Shown here: piece by piece, positions 25,719 to 34,589 of the stretch
How positions within the stretch are numbered: the first letter of the stretch is position 1
How the letters are laid out: each line of letters starts with the position of its first letter
Assembly (NCBI RefSeq): GCF_000423565.1
Contig: NZ_KE384043.1
Span: 53,550 to 117,549 of the forward strand
DNA: 64,000 bases
Direction: 5' to 3'
Source: Runella zeae DSM 19591
GTDB lineage: Bacteria > Bacteroidota > Bacteroidia > Cytophagales > Spirosomataceae
Translations under genes and position numbers: made by a program
Notes under the pieces: generated by a model
The model's database searches: none
Told to the model about the DNA's origin: nothing
The model's input: the letters and a program-made list of their open reading frames with translations, nothing else

Positions 25719-27397
25719 AACCAAAAACGGCTTCCGCTTCCCAATTCGCTTTCGACTCCGATACTTCCTCTTTGTGTTTCGATAAATTCTTTTGAAATAG
25801 CCAATCCTAACCCTGTGCCTGTTTTGGGTTGCCCCTGAGTTGGTACTTGAAAATATCGGTCAAAGATGCGTTGCTGATATTTTTCTTCAATGCCTTTGCC
25901 TTCGTCTTTTACCGAAATCTCTACCTTGTGCAAAGCTTCGTGTAGTCGTGCTTGGATTTGAATGGTAGAATGGTCGGGACTGTGGCGTAGGGCATTGGAG
26001 AGGAAGTTCATCAATACCCAAACAGTCTTATCAAGGTCTGCTTGTACCGCAGGGAGAGGAGGTACCAGGTCGATTTGAAAGTGAATTTGTTTTTGTTCGG
26101 CCAAAAAACGAACGGCTTCTACGGCCATATTTATCATTTCTTGGGGTTGTACTGTTTTGAAATTGAGCTGGATGTTGCCGGTTTCTACTTGCGATAAGTC
26201 AAGCAGCTCGCCAGTGATTTTGAGTAATCTTTGGCTGTCTTCCAAAATTTGCGTCAGCAGATGTTTTTGTTCGTCATTGAGATTACCGATGCGTTGGTCT
26301 TGCAAAAGACGCAGACTCATTTTGATGCTAGAAATGGGGGTTTTGAGCTCGTGCGAAATCGTGGCAATGAAATTGGTTTTGGCTTGGTCGAGTTCGTGAA
26401 AAGGGGTGATGTTTTTCAGAACTATCACTTTGCCGATGCGTTGGTCGCCGTTTTTTACTTCCAATATTTCTTTGGTAAAATAGCTTTCGCGCTCATTGAC
26501 AAATATTTTGAGTGGTTTTGGTGAGGATTCATCATTGAGTAGTGTACGGAGCAAATCATTTTTAAGAGCCAAGTCAGGAGCGTAGCGACCAGGTACTTGA
26601 GAAGCGTCTAAGCCAAGCATTTCGGCACTTACCGAATTGATAAAAAGCAAGTGATTGGTTTCGTCTAATCCGATAATGGCGTCGTTCATTTGATTGATGA
26701 TCGTCTCAGTGCGGCGTTTTTCGAAGAGCACTCTCGCCAAGCTACTGTGCTCATATTCATCGAGTTTTTGGGCCATTTGATTGAAAGCCTTGGCCATTTC
26801 GCCCAACTCATCGGAGCGATTGGTACCCAGACGCGACTCATAATTTCGCAGGCTAATCTCTCGAAGCCCGTCGGTGATTTGTTGGATAGGCTCAGAGATT
26901 GTTTTAGGGAAATTGATGATAAACGAAAACGCTACCAATGCGCATATCGTGGCGATGAGCACCATGTAAGAATACACGCTATCGGCGGTCTTTTTGACTT
27001 GCTCATTTTTACGAATGATAGCCTGCATATTGATATCCGTGATTTGGCTTAGCTGTCGATTCATAAGCTGAAGACGGCTACTGTCGGGGGTTTGTTTGAA
27101 GGCGTTGAAATGCGCACGCAGTTCTTGCGTCAGAGCGGCTTCGCCCACCTCCGTGAGGTTTTGTTCTTGTTGACGGAGATTGTTTTCAAAAATGCGAAAA
27201 TCTTCTTCGTTCCAATTGTTGTTGTCAATGACGTCGCGCATATGATGTGCGTATTCCAAAGAGATATAGTTATCTTTCAGAATCCCTTGCGCTTCTTGGG
27301 AAAGTTTTTTGAGATACCATGCACTTAGGCCGCCCAATAGCAGTATTACGGCAAACAAAAACGTAAGGGCTAAACGAAGTTTGGTTTTGAGTTTCAT
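25700..27397 (-). CDS. Sensor histidine kinase of the kdp locus (HAMP-PAS-HisKA)
   Basis: 565 residues. A membrane segment at residues 8-28, a periplasmic helical sensor of about 120 residues, and a second segment near 147-168 are followed by HAMP (ISEPIQQITDGLREISLRN), a PAS domain (INQMNDAIIGLDETNHLLFIN), the HisKA box ATISHELKTPISSIKMS, and a HATPase with VKDEGKGIEEKY and GTGLGLAISKEF. It is the last gene of the kdp run, 4 bp after the stand-alone KdpD sensor domain. In classical kdp the kinase is the C-terminal half of KdpD; here it is a separate protein. The likely partner is the NtrC-type regulator at 34590-35921. Confidence 0.92.
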   Translation of the reverse strand: MKLKTKLRLALTFLFAVILLLGGLSAWYLKKLSQEAQGILKDNYISLEYAHHMRDVIDNNNWNEEDFRIFENNLRQQEQNLTEVGEAALTQELRAHFNAFKQTPDSSRLQLMNRQLSQITDINMQAIIRKNEQVKKTADSVYSYMVLIATICALVAFSFIINFPKTISEPIQQITDGLREISLRNYESRLGTNRSDELGEMAKAFNQMAQKLDEYEHSSLARVLFEKRRTETIINQMNDAIIGLDETNHLLFINSVSAEMLGLDASQVPGRYAPDLALKNDLLRTLLNDESSPKPLKIFVNERESYFTKEILEVKNGDQRIGKVIVLKNITPFHELDQAKTNFIATISHELKTPISSIKMSLRLLQDQRIGNLNDEQKHLLTQILEDSQRLLKITGELLDLSQVETGNIQLNFKTVQPQEMINMAVEAVRFLAEQKQIHFQIDLVPPLPAVQADLDKTVWVLMNFLSNALRHSPDHSTIQIQARLHEALHKVEISVKDEGKGIEEKYQQRIFDRYFQVPTQGQPKTGTGLGLAISKEFIETQRGSIGVESELGSGSRFWFQLPVA

Positions 27398-27401
27398 GGT
27401 A

Positions 27402-28526
27402 TCAACTGATTACTACAAGGTCGATGTCGGTGTCTGATACTTTTTGTAAAAGCTTATAAAAGAGTGAGGTGCGCGTCACTATCCTCCAAAAACTACCGTG
27501 AGGCTTGCCTATACATACGGTAGTGATGTGGTGTTTTTGGGCGGTTTCAAAAATATTTTGTGCTACGTCGTTGCTTTTGACTCTTACTACTTCTGCTCCC
27601 AGTTCAGTGGCTAGTTTGAAGTTATTGATCAGGTGGCGTTGGGCGGCAAGGCCGATTTTGTCGGTATCTTCATGAGAAGTTTGTACATACAATACATACC
27701 ACTTTCCTTGATAATAACTTGCCAAACGCGCCGTTTTGCGCAAAATCTTTTTGGCGATTTCGTGGTTAGAGCTGATGCAAGCCAAAAAACGCTCGGGGCG
27801 CATACTGACATTTCTCGGAACCTCCGTTTCTACTTTTCGTTCTACCTGCGAAGCTACTTCTTTCAGCGCCAATTCGCGAAGTTGTAGGATTTTTTCGGCT
27901 TGAAAGAAATTTTGTAGGGCGGTGGCCACTTTCGATTTGTCATAGATTTTTCCTTCTTTGAGACGAGTCACAAGCTCATCGGCGGTAAGGTCGATATTGA
28001 CGACCTCGTCGGCTTGTTGCAAAATACTATCCGGAATCGTTTCCTTGACTTCTATGCCCGTAATCTGAAGTATTTCGTGATTGAGGCTTTCGAGATGCTG
28101 AATATTGACCGCCGAAATCACGCTGATACCTGCGGAAAGAAGGTCGAGTACATCTTGCCAGCGTTTTTCGTTTTTTGAGCCATGAATGTTGGTATGAGCA
28201 AGTTCGTCCACAATCACAACCTCTGGATGCAGATTGATGATTGTTTGTAAATCCATTTCAGAAAGCTCTTTGCCTCGATAGAAAACCGTTCGGAGGGCAA
28301 TCATCGGCAAGCCTTCTAAGAGCGCATGGGTTTCGGAACGACCGTGGGTTTCGATGAAACCAATCTTAATATCGACTCCATTGCGAAGCAAGGTGTGGGC
28401 TTCTTGGAGCATTCGGTAAGTCTTGCCTACACCCGCACTCATACCGATATATACTTTTAGTTTCCCTTGTTTCGACTTTTTGATTAAGTCAAGGAAATAT
28501 TGGGCGTTTTGTTCGGGTGTAGGCAT
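27402..28526 (-). CDS. kdpD: Stand-alone KdpD sensor domain (KdpD-N plus Usp)
   Basis: 374 residues with no kinase domain. KdpD N-terminal domain: Walker A GMSAGVGKTYRM (residues 28-39), IGFIETHGRSET, Walker B EVVIVDELAHTN, and LSAGISVISAVNIQHLES. A universal-stress-protein domain follows from about residue 245 (FLACISSNHEIAKKIL...TTVCIGKPHGSFWRI). In E. coli this part precedes the membrane and kinase region in one polypeptide. Here it is followed by a separate HAMP/PAS kinase gene, so the sensor is split. It should sense K+ or c-di-AMP-type cues in the cytoplasm. Confidence 0.92.
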   Translation of the reverse strand: MPTPEQNAQYFLDLIKKSKQGKLKVYIGMSAGVGKTYRMLQEAHTLLRNGVDIKIGFIETHGRSETHALLEGLPMIALRTVFYRGKELSEMDLQTIINLHPEVVIVDELAHTNIHGSKNEKRWQDVLDLLSAGISVISAVNIQHLESLNHEILQITGIEVKETIPDSILQQADEVVNIDLTADELVTRLKEGKIYDKSKVATALQNFFQAEKILQLRELALKEVASQVERKVETEVPRNVSMRPERFLACISSNHEIAKKILRKTARLASYYQGKWYVLYVQTSHEDTDKIGLAAQRHLINNFKLATELGAEVVRVKSNDVAQNIFETAQKHHITTVCIGKPHGSFWRIVTRTSLFYKLLQKVSDTDIDLVVIS

Positions 28527-28538
28527 AAAGGTAAAGAA

Positions 28539-29615
28539 TTAGAATGAAAGCGCGAGAGATGTAGTCAGGACAAAATCAGAAGAGGTGTTTTTGCCCGCTT
28601 TCTCAAAAATGGCATCTTGGCTATCCAAACGCCGACCTTCTATACGCCACGCACAATTGGACAAGATAGCATAATCTATATTGACCGAATAGGCCAAAAC
28701 TTGAAAGCCATTGGGCGTATTGGTGGAGATGACCAATCCTGTTTTATCGGTATATTTCTCTAAACGGCCTGCCATGCTTATTTTGGGAGAAAATTGATAC
28801 TTTAGAATCCCTACCCAGCTACTCCATGCGTCGTATTGGGAGGCACCAGCTTGCCGCTGATCAATGCCGTAGTCAAAATCGGCAGTAAGGCCCAATTTAT
28901 CAGTAAGTTGGAAAATACCATAGAGATTATGAAAAAAACGATTGCGATTGGAGGCATCAGGCCGACCGCCCAAAAAAGTACTAGAATTTAACGTCACCCT
29001 ACTGCTAGGCTTGAAGGTAACTTGGGTGCCTATTGCCAATCTTGTATTGCCATCAGGACGGCGGATTTGCTGCCAGCCATTTAGTACTAATCCTGATAAA
29101 AACCAGCGGCCGTTGTCGGAGGTATAGCCGATTTTGGCACCCGTTTCATAATAGGGCGTATTGTCGGCCATGAGGCTACGAGTAAGTGTCCAGCAGTCTT
29201 TTGAAATAGCGCTTTCAAAACCAATGTGCGAACTAAAAACCCCCGCATCTATCCACAGGTTTTTGGCTGTTGAAATCTTGAAACCCACATTAGCTTCATA
29301 AATATGCCGTAAAGTAGCAGGCTCGGCGGCCAAATTGGCGTTGGCGTATGTCCCTGCCATAAGCGCTAAGTTGCCGCGTACTTGATTGGTACTATACGAT
29401 GCTTTCACAAAGCCTAAATTGATATTGAATTCATTATGCCGATTGTGACTATATACAAACGAGGGGCGCTCATTGTTAGAAGGTTGATTGAAATCATAGC
29501 TGTAATAGGCTTCTATGTAGCCACTGACGGAGATTCGGGAAGTTGAATCGGTAGTTTGGGCCAAGGAGGGTGAAAGCAAGAGAGCCATGAGCACTATTTT
29601 TAATAACTGATTCAT
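28539..29615 (-). CDS. Outer-membrane porin of the kdp operon
   Basis: 358 residues with a signal peptide (MNQLLKIVLMALLLSPSLAQ). It then has many amphipathic strands typical of the OmpL-like beta-barrel porin-2 group (VSGYIEAYYSYDFNQPSNN, NEFNINLGFVKASY, VGFKISTAKNLWIDAGVFSSHIG) and a C-terminal strand ending SLALSF. It lies between kdpC and the KdpD sensor domain, all on the same strand, so it probably provides an outer-membrane path for K+ or a counter-ion. That role is inference from position. Confidence 0.8.
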   Translation of the reverse strand: MNQLLKIVLMALLLSPSLAQTTDSTSRISVSGYIEAYYSYDFNQPSNNERPSFVYSHNRHNEFNINLGFVKASYSTNQVRGNLALMAGTYANANLAAEPATLRHIYEANVGFKISTAKNLWIDAGVFSSHIGFESAISKDCWTLTRSLMADNTPYYETGAKIGYTSDNGRWFLSGLVLNGWQQIRRPDGNTRLAIGTQVTFKPSSRVTLNSSTFLGGRPDASNRNRFFHNLYGIFQLTDKLGLTADFDYGIDQRQAGASQYDAWSSWVGILKYQFSPKISMAGRLEKYTDKTGLVISTNTPNGFQVLAYSVNIDYAILSNCAWRIEGRRLDSQDAIFEKAGKNTSSDFVLTTSLALSF

Positions 29616-29665
29616 GTAAATCTGATTTTTGAAATTGGAGACATTTTAATACGACACTTAAAATT

Positions 29666-29771
29666 TTACCCGCCCATTGAAATCCACCGATAAATGTAGA
29701 TGGGAGATTACATAAAACTCTTTTTCTGCCAAAATCGGCGTTTGTATTATTCAGCGAGTTTCTGCGGGTAA
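29666..29771. repeat. TTACCCGC...GCGGGTAA dispersed repeat, copy 1
   Basis: A 106-bp element bounded by TTACCCGC and GCGGGTAA. Its right third (CGGCGTTTGTA ... TTTCTGCGGGTAAAAAT) closely matches the repeat at 45750-45862. It sits in the kdp operon between kdpC and the porin gene, so it is transcribed with the operon. Confidence 0.65.
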
Positions 29772-29869
29772 AAATTGAAATTTTTTACTTAACGAGGCAA
29801 ATAATATGAAACTCAGAAAGCCTTTCGTATTTGAATGACCTAATTGCCCCAAACTTGACTCGTAATATG

Positions 29870-30430
29870 TTAGAGTTTATCTAGGGCAATGTTTAATGCC
29901 AATGTATTGATTTTTGTGGGGCCAAACAATCCCCAAAGTGGTGGCTCTGCGTGGGCATCTACCAAGGCCTTGATTTTAGCTTCGGGGAGGTTGCGTACTT
30001 TAGCAATCCGTGCTATTTGGATGTTGGCAGCTTGAAGAGATAAGTGGGGGTCGAGTCCACTTCCTGAGGCAGTGACAAGTTCGGAAGGAATTTCTGACTG
30101 CGCTACAGTAGGATTGTGCACCAAAAATGTATCAATTCGGGCCTGAACTTGAGCCAGATACTCGGGATTAGAAGGGGCTTTGTTGGAGCCACCTGAGCCA
30201 GCGGCGTTGTATTCTACTGCTGATGGGCGCGACCAAAAATACTTGTCTTCCGAAAATTTTTGACCCACTTTAGCAAAACCGACGATTTTTCCATTGACAG
30301 AGACGGTTTCGCCACGGCCTTTTTCGGGGGCAAACTGCGCGAAACCCCAAACAAGAAGAGGATAAATGACCACTAGCAAAACAAAGGTCGCAAGGGTCAT
30401 CCAGAGGGCGGATACGAGGTGTGTTTTCAT
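29870..30430 (-). CDS. kdpC: K+-transporting ATPase KdpC subunit
   Basis: 186 residues, the normal KdpC length. One N-terminal membrane segment (residues 7-30, LWMTLATFVLLVVIYPLLVWGFA). Family motifs follow: KYFWSRPSAVEYNAAGSGGSN, SELVTASGSGLDPHLS, and NIQIARIAKVRNL near the end. KdpC stabilises ATP binding by KdpB in the inner-membrane KdpFABC pump. It follows kdpB by 31 bp. Confidence 0.97.
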   Translation of the reverse strand: MKTHLVSALWMTLATFVLLVVIYPLLVWGFAQFAPEKGRGETVSVNGKIVGFAKVGQKFSEDKYFWSRPSAVEYNAAGSGGSNKAPSNPEYLAQVQARIDTFLVHNPTVAQSEIPSELVTASGSGLDPHLSLQAANIQIARIAKVRNLPEAKIKALVDAHAEPPLWGLFGPTKINTLALNIALDKL

Positions 30431-30461
30431 TGGGAAATAAATTAGAAGGTCAATATTTTGT

Positions 30462-32516
30462 TTATAACCAGACTCCTACTAGCAAATCGATGAGTTTGAT
30501 ACCAAGAAAAGGCACAATAAGCCCACCTACCCCATAAAGGAGGAGATTGCGGCGTAGGAGTGCACTAGCTCCGATAGGCTTATAAGCTACTCCTCTGAGT
30601 GCCAGAGGAATCAACAAAGGAATAATGATGGCATTGAAAATCACCGCCGACAAAATGGCACTTTGAGGGCTGCTAAGCTGCATAATATTGAGGGATTGCA
30701 GGGCCGGAATCGAAGTCACAAACAAAGCGGGTACTATGGCAAAGTACTTGGCTACGTCGTTGGCGATAGAGAAGGTGGTAAGCGTACCACGCGTCATGAG
30801 GAGCTGTTTCCCAATTTCGACAATTTCAATCAGCTTGGTAGGGTCGTTGTCCAAATCTACCATGTTTCCGGCTTCTTTGGCCGCTTGCGTGCCACTATTC
30901 ATGGCTACACCTACATCGGCTTGAGCAAGGGCAGGGGCATCGTTGGTACCATCGCCCATCATAGCTACAAGTTTGCCGTTGGCTTGCTCGGCTTTGATGT
31001 AGTTCATTTTGTCTTCGGGTTTGGCCTCTGCAATAAAATCATCTACCCCCGCTACCGTGGCAATGTACTTGGCAGTGAGAGGGTTGTCGCCCGTTACCAT
31101 CACAGTTTTGACGCCCATTTTTCGTAGTCTTTCAAATCGTTCTTGGATACCGGGTTTGATTACGTCTTGCAATTCAATCACACCCAGTACCTTATCATTT
31201 TCAGACACTACCAGCGGCGTGCCGCCGTTGGTGGCGATTTCGCGTACTTTATCACTAGTATCTTTGGGGAAAGCATTGCCAGCGCGCTCTACCATCATCC
31301 GAATCGCATCTTGCGCACCTTTACGGATTTTGATGTTTTTGGGTAAGTTGACGCCCGAAGAGCGTGTTTCGGCCGTAAATTTTATCATTTCGGCATTGGC
31401 AGGCATGGTGGGTAGTTTGGTGCCTTTTTGTAAGCCTAATTCGATAATAGACTTGCCCTCGGGCGTCTCGTCGGCCAAAGAAGAATACATGGCTGCTAAC
31501 GTAAATTGCTCTTCAGTCACTCCTGCGGTAGGCCAAAAATGCGTCGCTTTGCGATTGCCTATGGTGATAGTACCTGTCTTATCGAGCAGGAGGGTATCAA
31601 TGTCGCCTGCCGTTTCGACGGCTTTGCCAGATTTTGTAATGACATTGGCGCGTAGCGCTCTGTCCATGCCCGCAATACCGATGGCCGAAAGAAGCCCACC
31701 AATGGTAGTAGGGATAAGACATACAAAGAGCGCGATAAAAGCAGAGATAGCGATGGGGGTATTGGCATAATCAGCAAAAGGCTTGAGCGTGACACACACT
31801 ATCACGAAGATGAGCGTAAAGCCTGCTAACAAAATAGTAAGCGCAATTTCGTTGGGTGTTTTTTGGCGAGAAGCTCCTTCCACTAAAGCAATCATTTTAT
31901 CTAAAAAACTCTCGCCCGGCTGCGTAGTGACTTTGACCTTGATATGGTCAGAAAGAACTTTGGTACCACCTGTTACGGAAGATTTGTCGCCACCCGCTTC
32001 CCGAATCACGGGCGCAGATTCGCCTGTGATGGCCGACTCGTCGATGGTCGCCAATCCTTCAATGATTTCGCCGTCGGAAGGGATAATGTCTCCTGCTTCA
32101 CAAATAAAGATATCGCCTTTTTCGAGCTGAGACGAAGGCATGATTTGTAGCTCATTTACTTTCAATTGACCTACGGCTCTGATTACCTTGGCCGGGGTGT
32201 CTTCGCGGGTTTTGCGGAGACTATCAGCTTGGGCTTTGCCACGGGCTTCGGCCAACGCTTCGGCAAAATTGGCAAAAAGAAGGGTGAGTAAAAGAACCAC
32301 AAAAATGGCGATATTGTACGCCAGGCTACCTTGGGAAGTATCCCCTCCAAAAGCTATTTGAAGGCACACAAAAAACATCACTACTGTGCCTATTTCGACC
32401 GTAAACATGACAGGATTACGAAACATAGTAGCAGGGTTTAATTTGATAAACGACTCTATCATAGCCGTTTTGGTCATGTCCCACTGAAAGAGAGAAACCG
32501 ATTGAGAACGTTTCAT
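30462..32516 (-). CDS. kdpB: K+-transporting P-type ATPase KdpB
   Basis: 684 residues, a full-length KdpB. The phosphorylation motif DKTGT is at residues 312-316, TGES at 164-167, and the hinge [14 protein letters not shown] and [12 protein letters not shown] lie in the C-terminal third. The N-terminal segment and membrane helices are as expected. It hydrolyses ATP to drive K+ uptake through KdpA. It lies 18 bp after kdpA. Confidence 0.98.
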   Translation of the reverse strand: MKRSQSVSLFQWDMTKTAMIESFIKLNPATMFRNPVMFTVEIGTVVMFFVCLQIAFGGDTSQGSLAYNIAIFVVLLLTLLFANFAEALAEARGKAQADSLRKTREDTPAKVIRAVGQLKVNELQIMPSSQLEKGDIFICEAGDIIPSDGEIIEGLATIDESAITGESAPVIREAGGDKSSVTGGTKVLSDHIKVKVTTQPGESFLDKMIALVEGASRQKTPNEIALTILLAGFTLIFVIVCVTLKPFADYANTPIAISAFIALFVCLIPTTIGGLLSAIGIAGMDRALRANVITKSGKAVETAGDIDTLLLDKTGTITIGNRKATHFWPTAGVTEEQFTLAAMYSSLADETPEGKSIIELGLQKGTKLPTMPANAEMIKFTAETRSSGVNLPKNIKIRKGAQDAIRMMVERAGNAFPKDTSDKVREIATNGGTPLVVSENDKVLGVIELQDVIKPGIQERFERLRKMGVKTVMVTGDNPLTAKYIATVAGVDDFIAEAKPEDKMNYIKAEQANGKLVAMMGDGTNDAPALAQADVGVAMNSGTQAAKEAGNMVDLDNDPTKLIEIVEIGKQLLMTRGTLTTFSIANDVAKYFAIVPALFVTSIPALQSLNIMQLSSPQSAILSAVIFNAIIIPLLIPLALRGVAYKPIGASALLRRNLLLYGVGGLIVPFLGIKLIDLLVGVWL

Positions 32517-32534
32517 ATTTTTTGTAATCTAAAA

Positions 32535-34226
32535 TTATAGTGTAAAAAACTCCGCCAAAGGACCCAACGCAAGCGCTGGAAAAAATGACAAGGCTGCAAT
32601 AATGAAAATCACGGCAAAAACCATAAAACCAAAAGTGGTAGTATCGGTTTTGAGTGTTCCTTCTGATTCGGGGATGTATTTTTTGTTAGCCAATATCCCC
32701 GCAATCGCCACGGGACCAATGATAGGTAAGTAGCGGCTCAAAATCAGTACAATACCACAGGTAATATTCCAAAAAGGATTGTTGTCGGCAAGGCCCTCAA
32801 ATCCCGAACCGTTGTTGGCCGAGGAAGAGGTGTATTCGTAGAGCATCTCCGAAAATCCGTGGAAGCTAGGATTGTTGAGCCAGCCTACGCTCGTATCTTT
32901 GGTAAATACGTAGCTCGCCAATGCCGTAAAGCACAAAATCAAGAACGTATGCAGCAGGGCTACCAACGTAGCAATTTTCATTTCTTTGGCTTCTATTTTT
33001 TTACCCAAAAATTCGGGTGTACGCCCTACCATCAGCCCTGAAATGAATACCGCAATGATGATAAAGACGTAAAAATTAAGAAAACCTACACCTACACCAC
33101 CATAGAGGGCGTTGATCATCATATCGATCATCTGCATCGCGCCCGATAGGGGAGTCATGCTGTCGTGCATGGCATTGACGGAGCCATTGGAAGTAGTGGT
33201 AGTCGTAATGCCCCATAACGCAGAAGCCGCCGCCCCAAAACGAATTTCTTTGCCTTCCATACTTCCAAGACTCTGATGAATTCCCATTTTAGTAAGGGCA
33301 GGATTGCCTTGCATTTCAAAATAAACTGACGTACTGAGAAGTAATAAAAAACCGAGCGTCATGACTCCAAAAATCATCCAAGCCAATTTTTTTCGGTTGA
33401 GATAAAAGCCCAATGCAAACACAAAAGCAATCGGAATAAGGATGATGAGGATGTTTTCGACGATATTGGTAAGATAGTTGGGGTTTTCGAGGGGGTGGGA
33501 AGAGTTGACCCCAAAATACCCGCCACCGTTGGTTCCGGCTTGCTTGATAGCAATCATCGCCGCCGCTGGCCCGCGTGATACCTGTACCGAATCGCCTTGC
33601 AGCGTAGTGATAGCGGCCTTGCCTTCCCAGTTCATTGGAGTACCGTTGAATACCAAAATAATGGCTGATACGAGCGAAATAGGTAATAAAATTCGGGTGC
33701 AGGATTTTAGGAAGTAATCATAAAAATTGCCCAGCTGAGTGGTTTGGTGCTCTTTCATGGCTTTAAAAACAATGGCTCCAGCTGCCATACCCGTAGCCGC
33801 CGTCACAAATTGCATAAACATCAGCCCACCCAATTGGGATAGATAAGTGACCCCCGTTTCGCCCGAATAATGTTGTAAGTTGCAGTTGACCAAAAATGAA
33901 ATCGCGGTATTGAAAGCCAAATCAGCACTCATAGAGGGATTGCCGTCGGGGTTGAGAGGAAGCCACCCTTGATTCATCAATACAACCATCATCCACAAAA
34001 ACCAAATCAAATTGATCGTAAGAAGCGCCGTGAGGTGCTCTTGCCAAGTCATCTCTTTTTTGGGATTGATGCGGCAAATTTTGTAGATTATTTTTTCGAG
34101 TGGCGACATGAAATCAAGCCAAGTAGATTGGCCTGAATATACCTTCGCTATGTATTTTCCCAACGGAATTGCCAAAAGTACAGTAATGACGAAGATAAAA
34201 GCGATGCCTAAGATTTCTTCTAACAT
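32535..34226 (-). CDS. kdpA: K+-transporting ATPase KdpA (ion channel subunit)
   Basis: 563 residues, about ten membrane segments. The selectivity-filter region shows TSSSANNGSGFEGL and AGTNGGGYFGVNSSHPLENP, as in known KdpA. It forms the K+-selective path of the KdpFABC complex in the inner membrane. It begins 15 bp after the kdpF stop. Confidence 0.97.
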   Translation of the reverse strand: MLEEILGIAFIFVITVLLAIPLGKYIAKVYSGQSTWLDFMSPLEKIIYKICRINPKKEMTWQEHLTALLTINLIWFLWMMVVLMNQGWLPLNPDGNPSMSADLAFNTAISFLVNCNLQHYSGETGVTYLSQLGGLMFMQFVTAATGMAAGAIVFKAMKEHQTTQLGNFYDYFLKSCTRILLPISLVSAIILVFNGTPMNWEGKAAITTLQGDSVQVSRGPAAAMIAIKQAGTNGGGYFGVNSSHPLENPNYLTNIVENILIILIPIAFVFALGFYLNRKKLAWMIFGVMTLGFLLLLSTSVYFEMQGNPALTKMGIHQSLGSMEGKEIRFGAAASALWGITTTTTSNGSVNAMHDSMTPLSGAMQMIDMMINALYGGVGVGFLNFYVFIIIAVFISGLMVGRTPEFLGKKIEAKEMKIATLVALLHTFLILCFTALASYVFTKDTSVGWLNNPSFHGFSEMLYEYTSSSANNGSGFEGLADNNPFWNITCGIVLILSRYLPIIGPVAIAGILANKKYIPESEGTLKTDTTTFGFMVFAVIFIIAALSFFPALALGPLAEFFTL

Positions 34227-34241
34227 GATAGTGGTACAGAT

Positions 34242-34322
34242 TTAAAACTTTTCGGGTTTGAGTAAGACATAAACCAAATAGCCTAAAACGGCCAGAGCGA
34301 GCACAAATAGGATAAGAAACAT
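34242..34322 (-). CDS. kdpF: KdpF small membrane subunit
   Basis: A 26-residue ORF, MFLILFVLALAVLGYLVYVL followed by LKPEKF. A single membrane helix of the right size and the LKPEKF end match KdpF, the lipid-like stabiliser of the Kdp complex. It lies directly before kdpA and is too short for usual ORF calls. Confidence 0.92.
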   Translation of the reverse strand: MFLILFVLALAVLGYLVYVLLKPEKF

Positions 34323-34326
34323 AGTT

Positions 34327-34413
34327 TTAGATTTTTTCAAAAAAGCGAATCGAACCAAAAAACAAGGCAAAACACCCAACACCTGTGAGCAAAAGAGAGA
34401 GGAGCATAATCAT
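34327..34413 (-). CDS. Small single-helix membrane peptide preceding kdpF
   Basis: A 28-residue peptide beginning MIMLLSLLLTGVGCFALFFG and ending in charged RFFEKI. It is one hydrophobic helix with a basic/acidic tail, 4 bp before kdpF and about 25 bp downstream of the expected transcription start of the sigma-54-type promoter at 34449-34464. It could be a second KdpF-like subunit or a leader peptide. The frame extends upstream to 34548, but that part overlaps the promoter and is unlikely to be translated. Function unknown. Confidence 0.55.
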   Translation of the reverse strand: MIMLLSLLLTGVGCFALFFGSIRFFEKI

Positions 34414-34448
34414 AATGAATACTGTTTTGGTGAATTGCTGATGATAGA

Positions 34449-34464
34449 TGCCAAAGCTGTGCCA
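34449..34464 (-). promoter_or_regulatory. Sigma-54-type promoter of the kdp operon
   Basis: On the minus strand TGGCACAGCTTTGGCA carries GG-N10-GC, the -24/-12 spacing, and matches the consensus TGGCAC-N5-TTGC except one base in the -12 block. The expected start (about 34438) lies about 25 bp before the first small ORF. The gene immediately upstream encodes an NtrC-family activator with a GAFTGA loop. Confidence 0.75.
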
Positions 34465-34492
34465 CCAAAAAGAAAAAAGATGAAAGTGTCTG

Positions 34493-34507
34493 TAAAACAG
34501 TGTTTTA
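34493..34507. promoter_or_regulatory. 15-bp perfect palindrome, candidate activator site
   Basis: TAAAAC-AGT-GTTTTA lies about 60 bp upstream of the predicted kdp start. This is close for an NtrC-type enhancer site but workable. Assigned only by symmetry and position. Confidence 0.4.
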
Positions 34508-34533
34508 TGGAATTGGAGTGTTGAAAGGGCCAT

Positions 34534-34559
34534 AAAAAAGCCTTCCATTTTGGAAGGCT
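34534..34559 (-). terminator. Rho-independent terminator of the NtrC-type regulator gene
   Basis: On the minus strand AGCCTTCCA-AAA-TGGAAGGCT forms a 9-bp stem followed by six T. It separates the regulator gene from the kdp promoter, so kdp is transcribed from its own start. Confidence 0.85.
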
Positions 34560-34589
34560 ATGTTTTCATTTTGAAAAATTGACCAAAAA

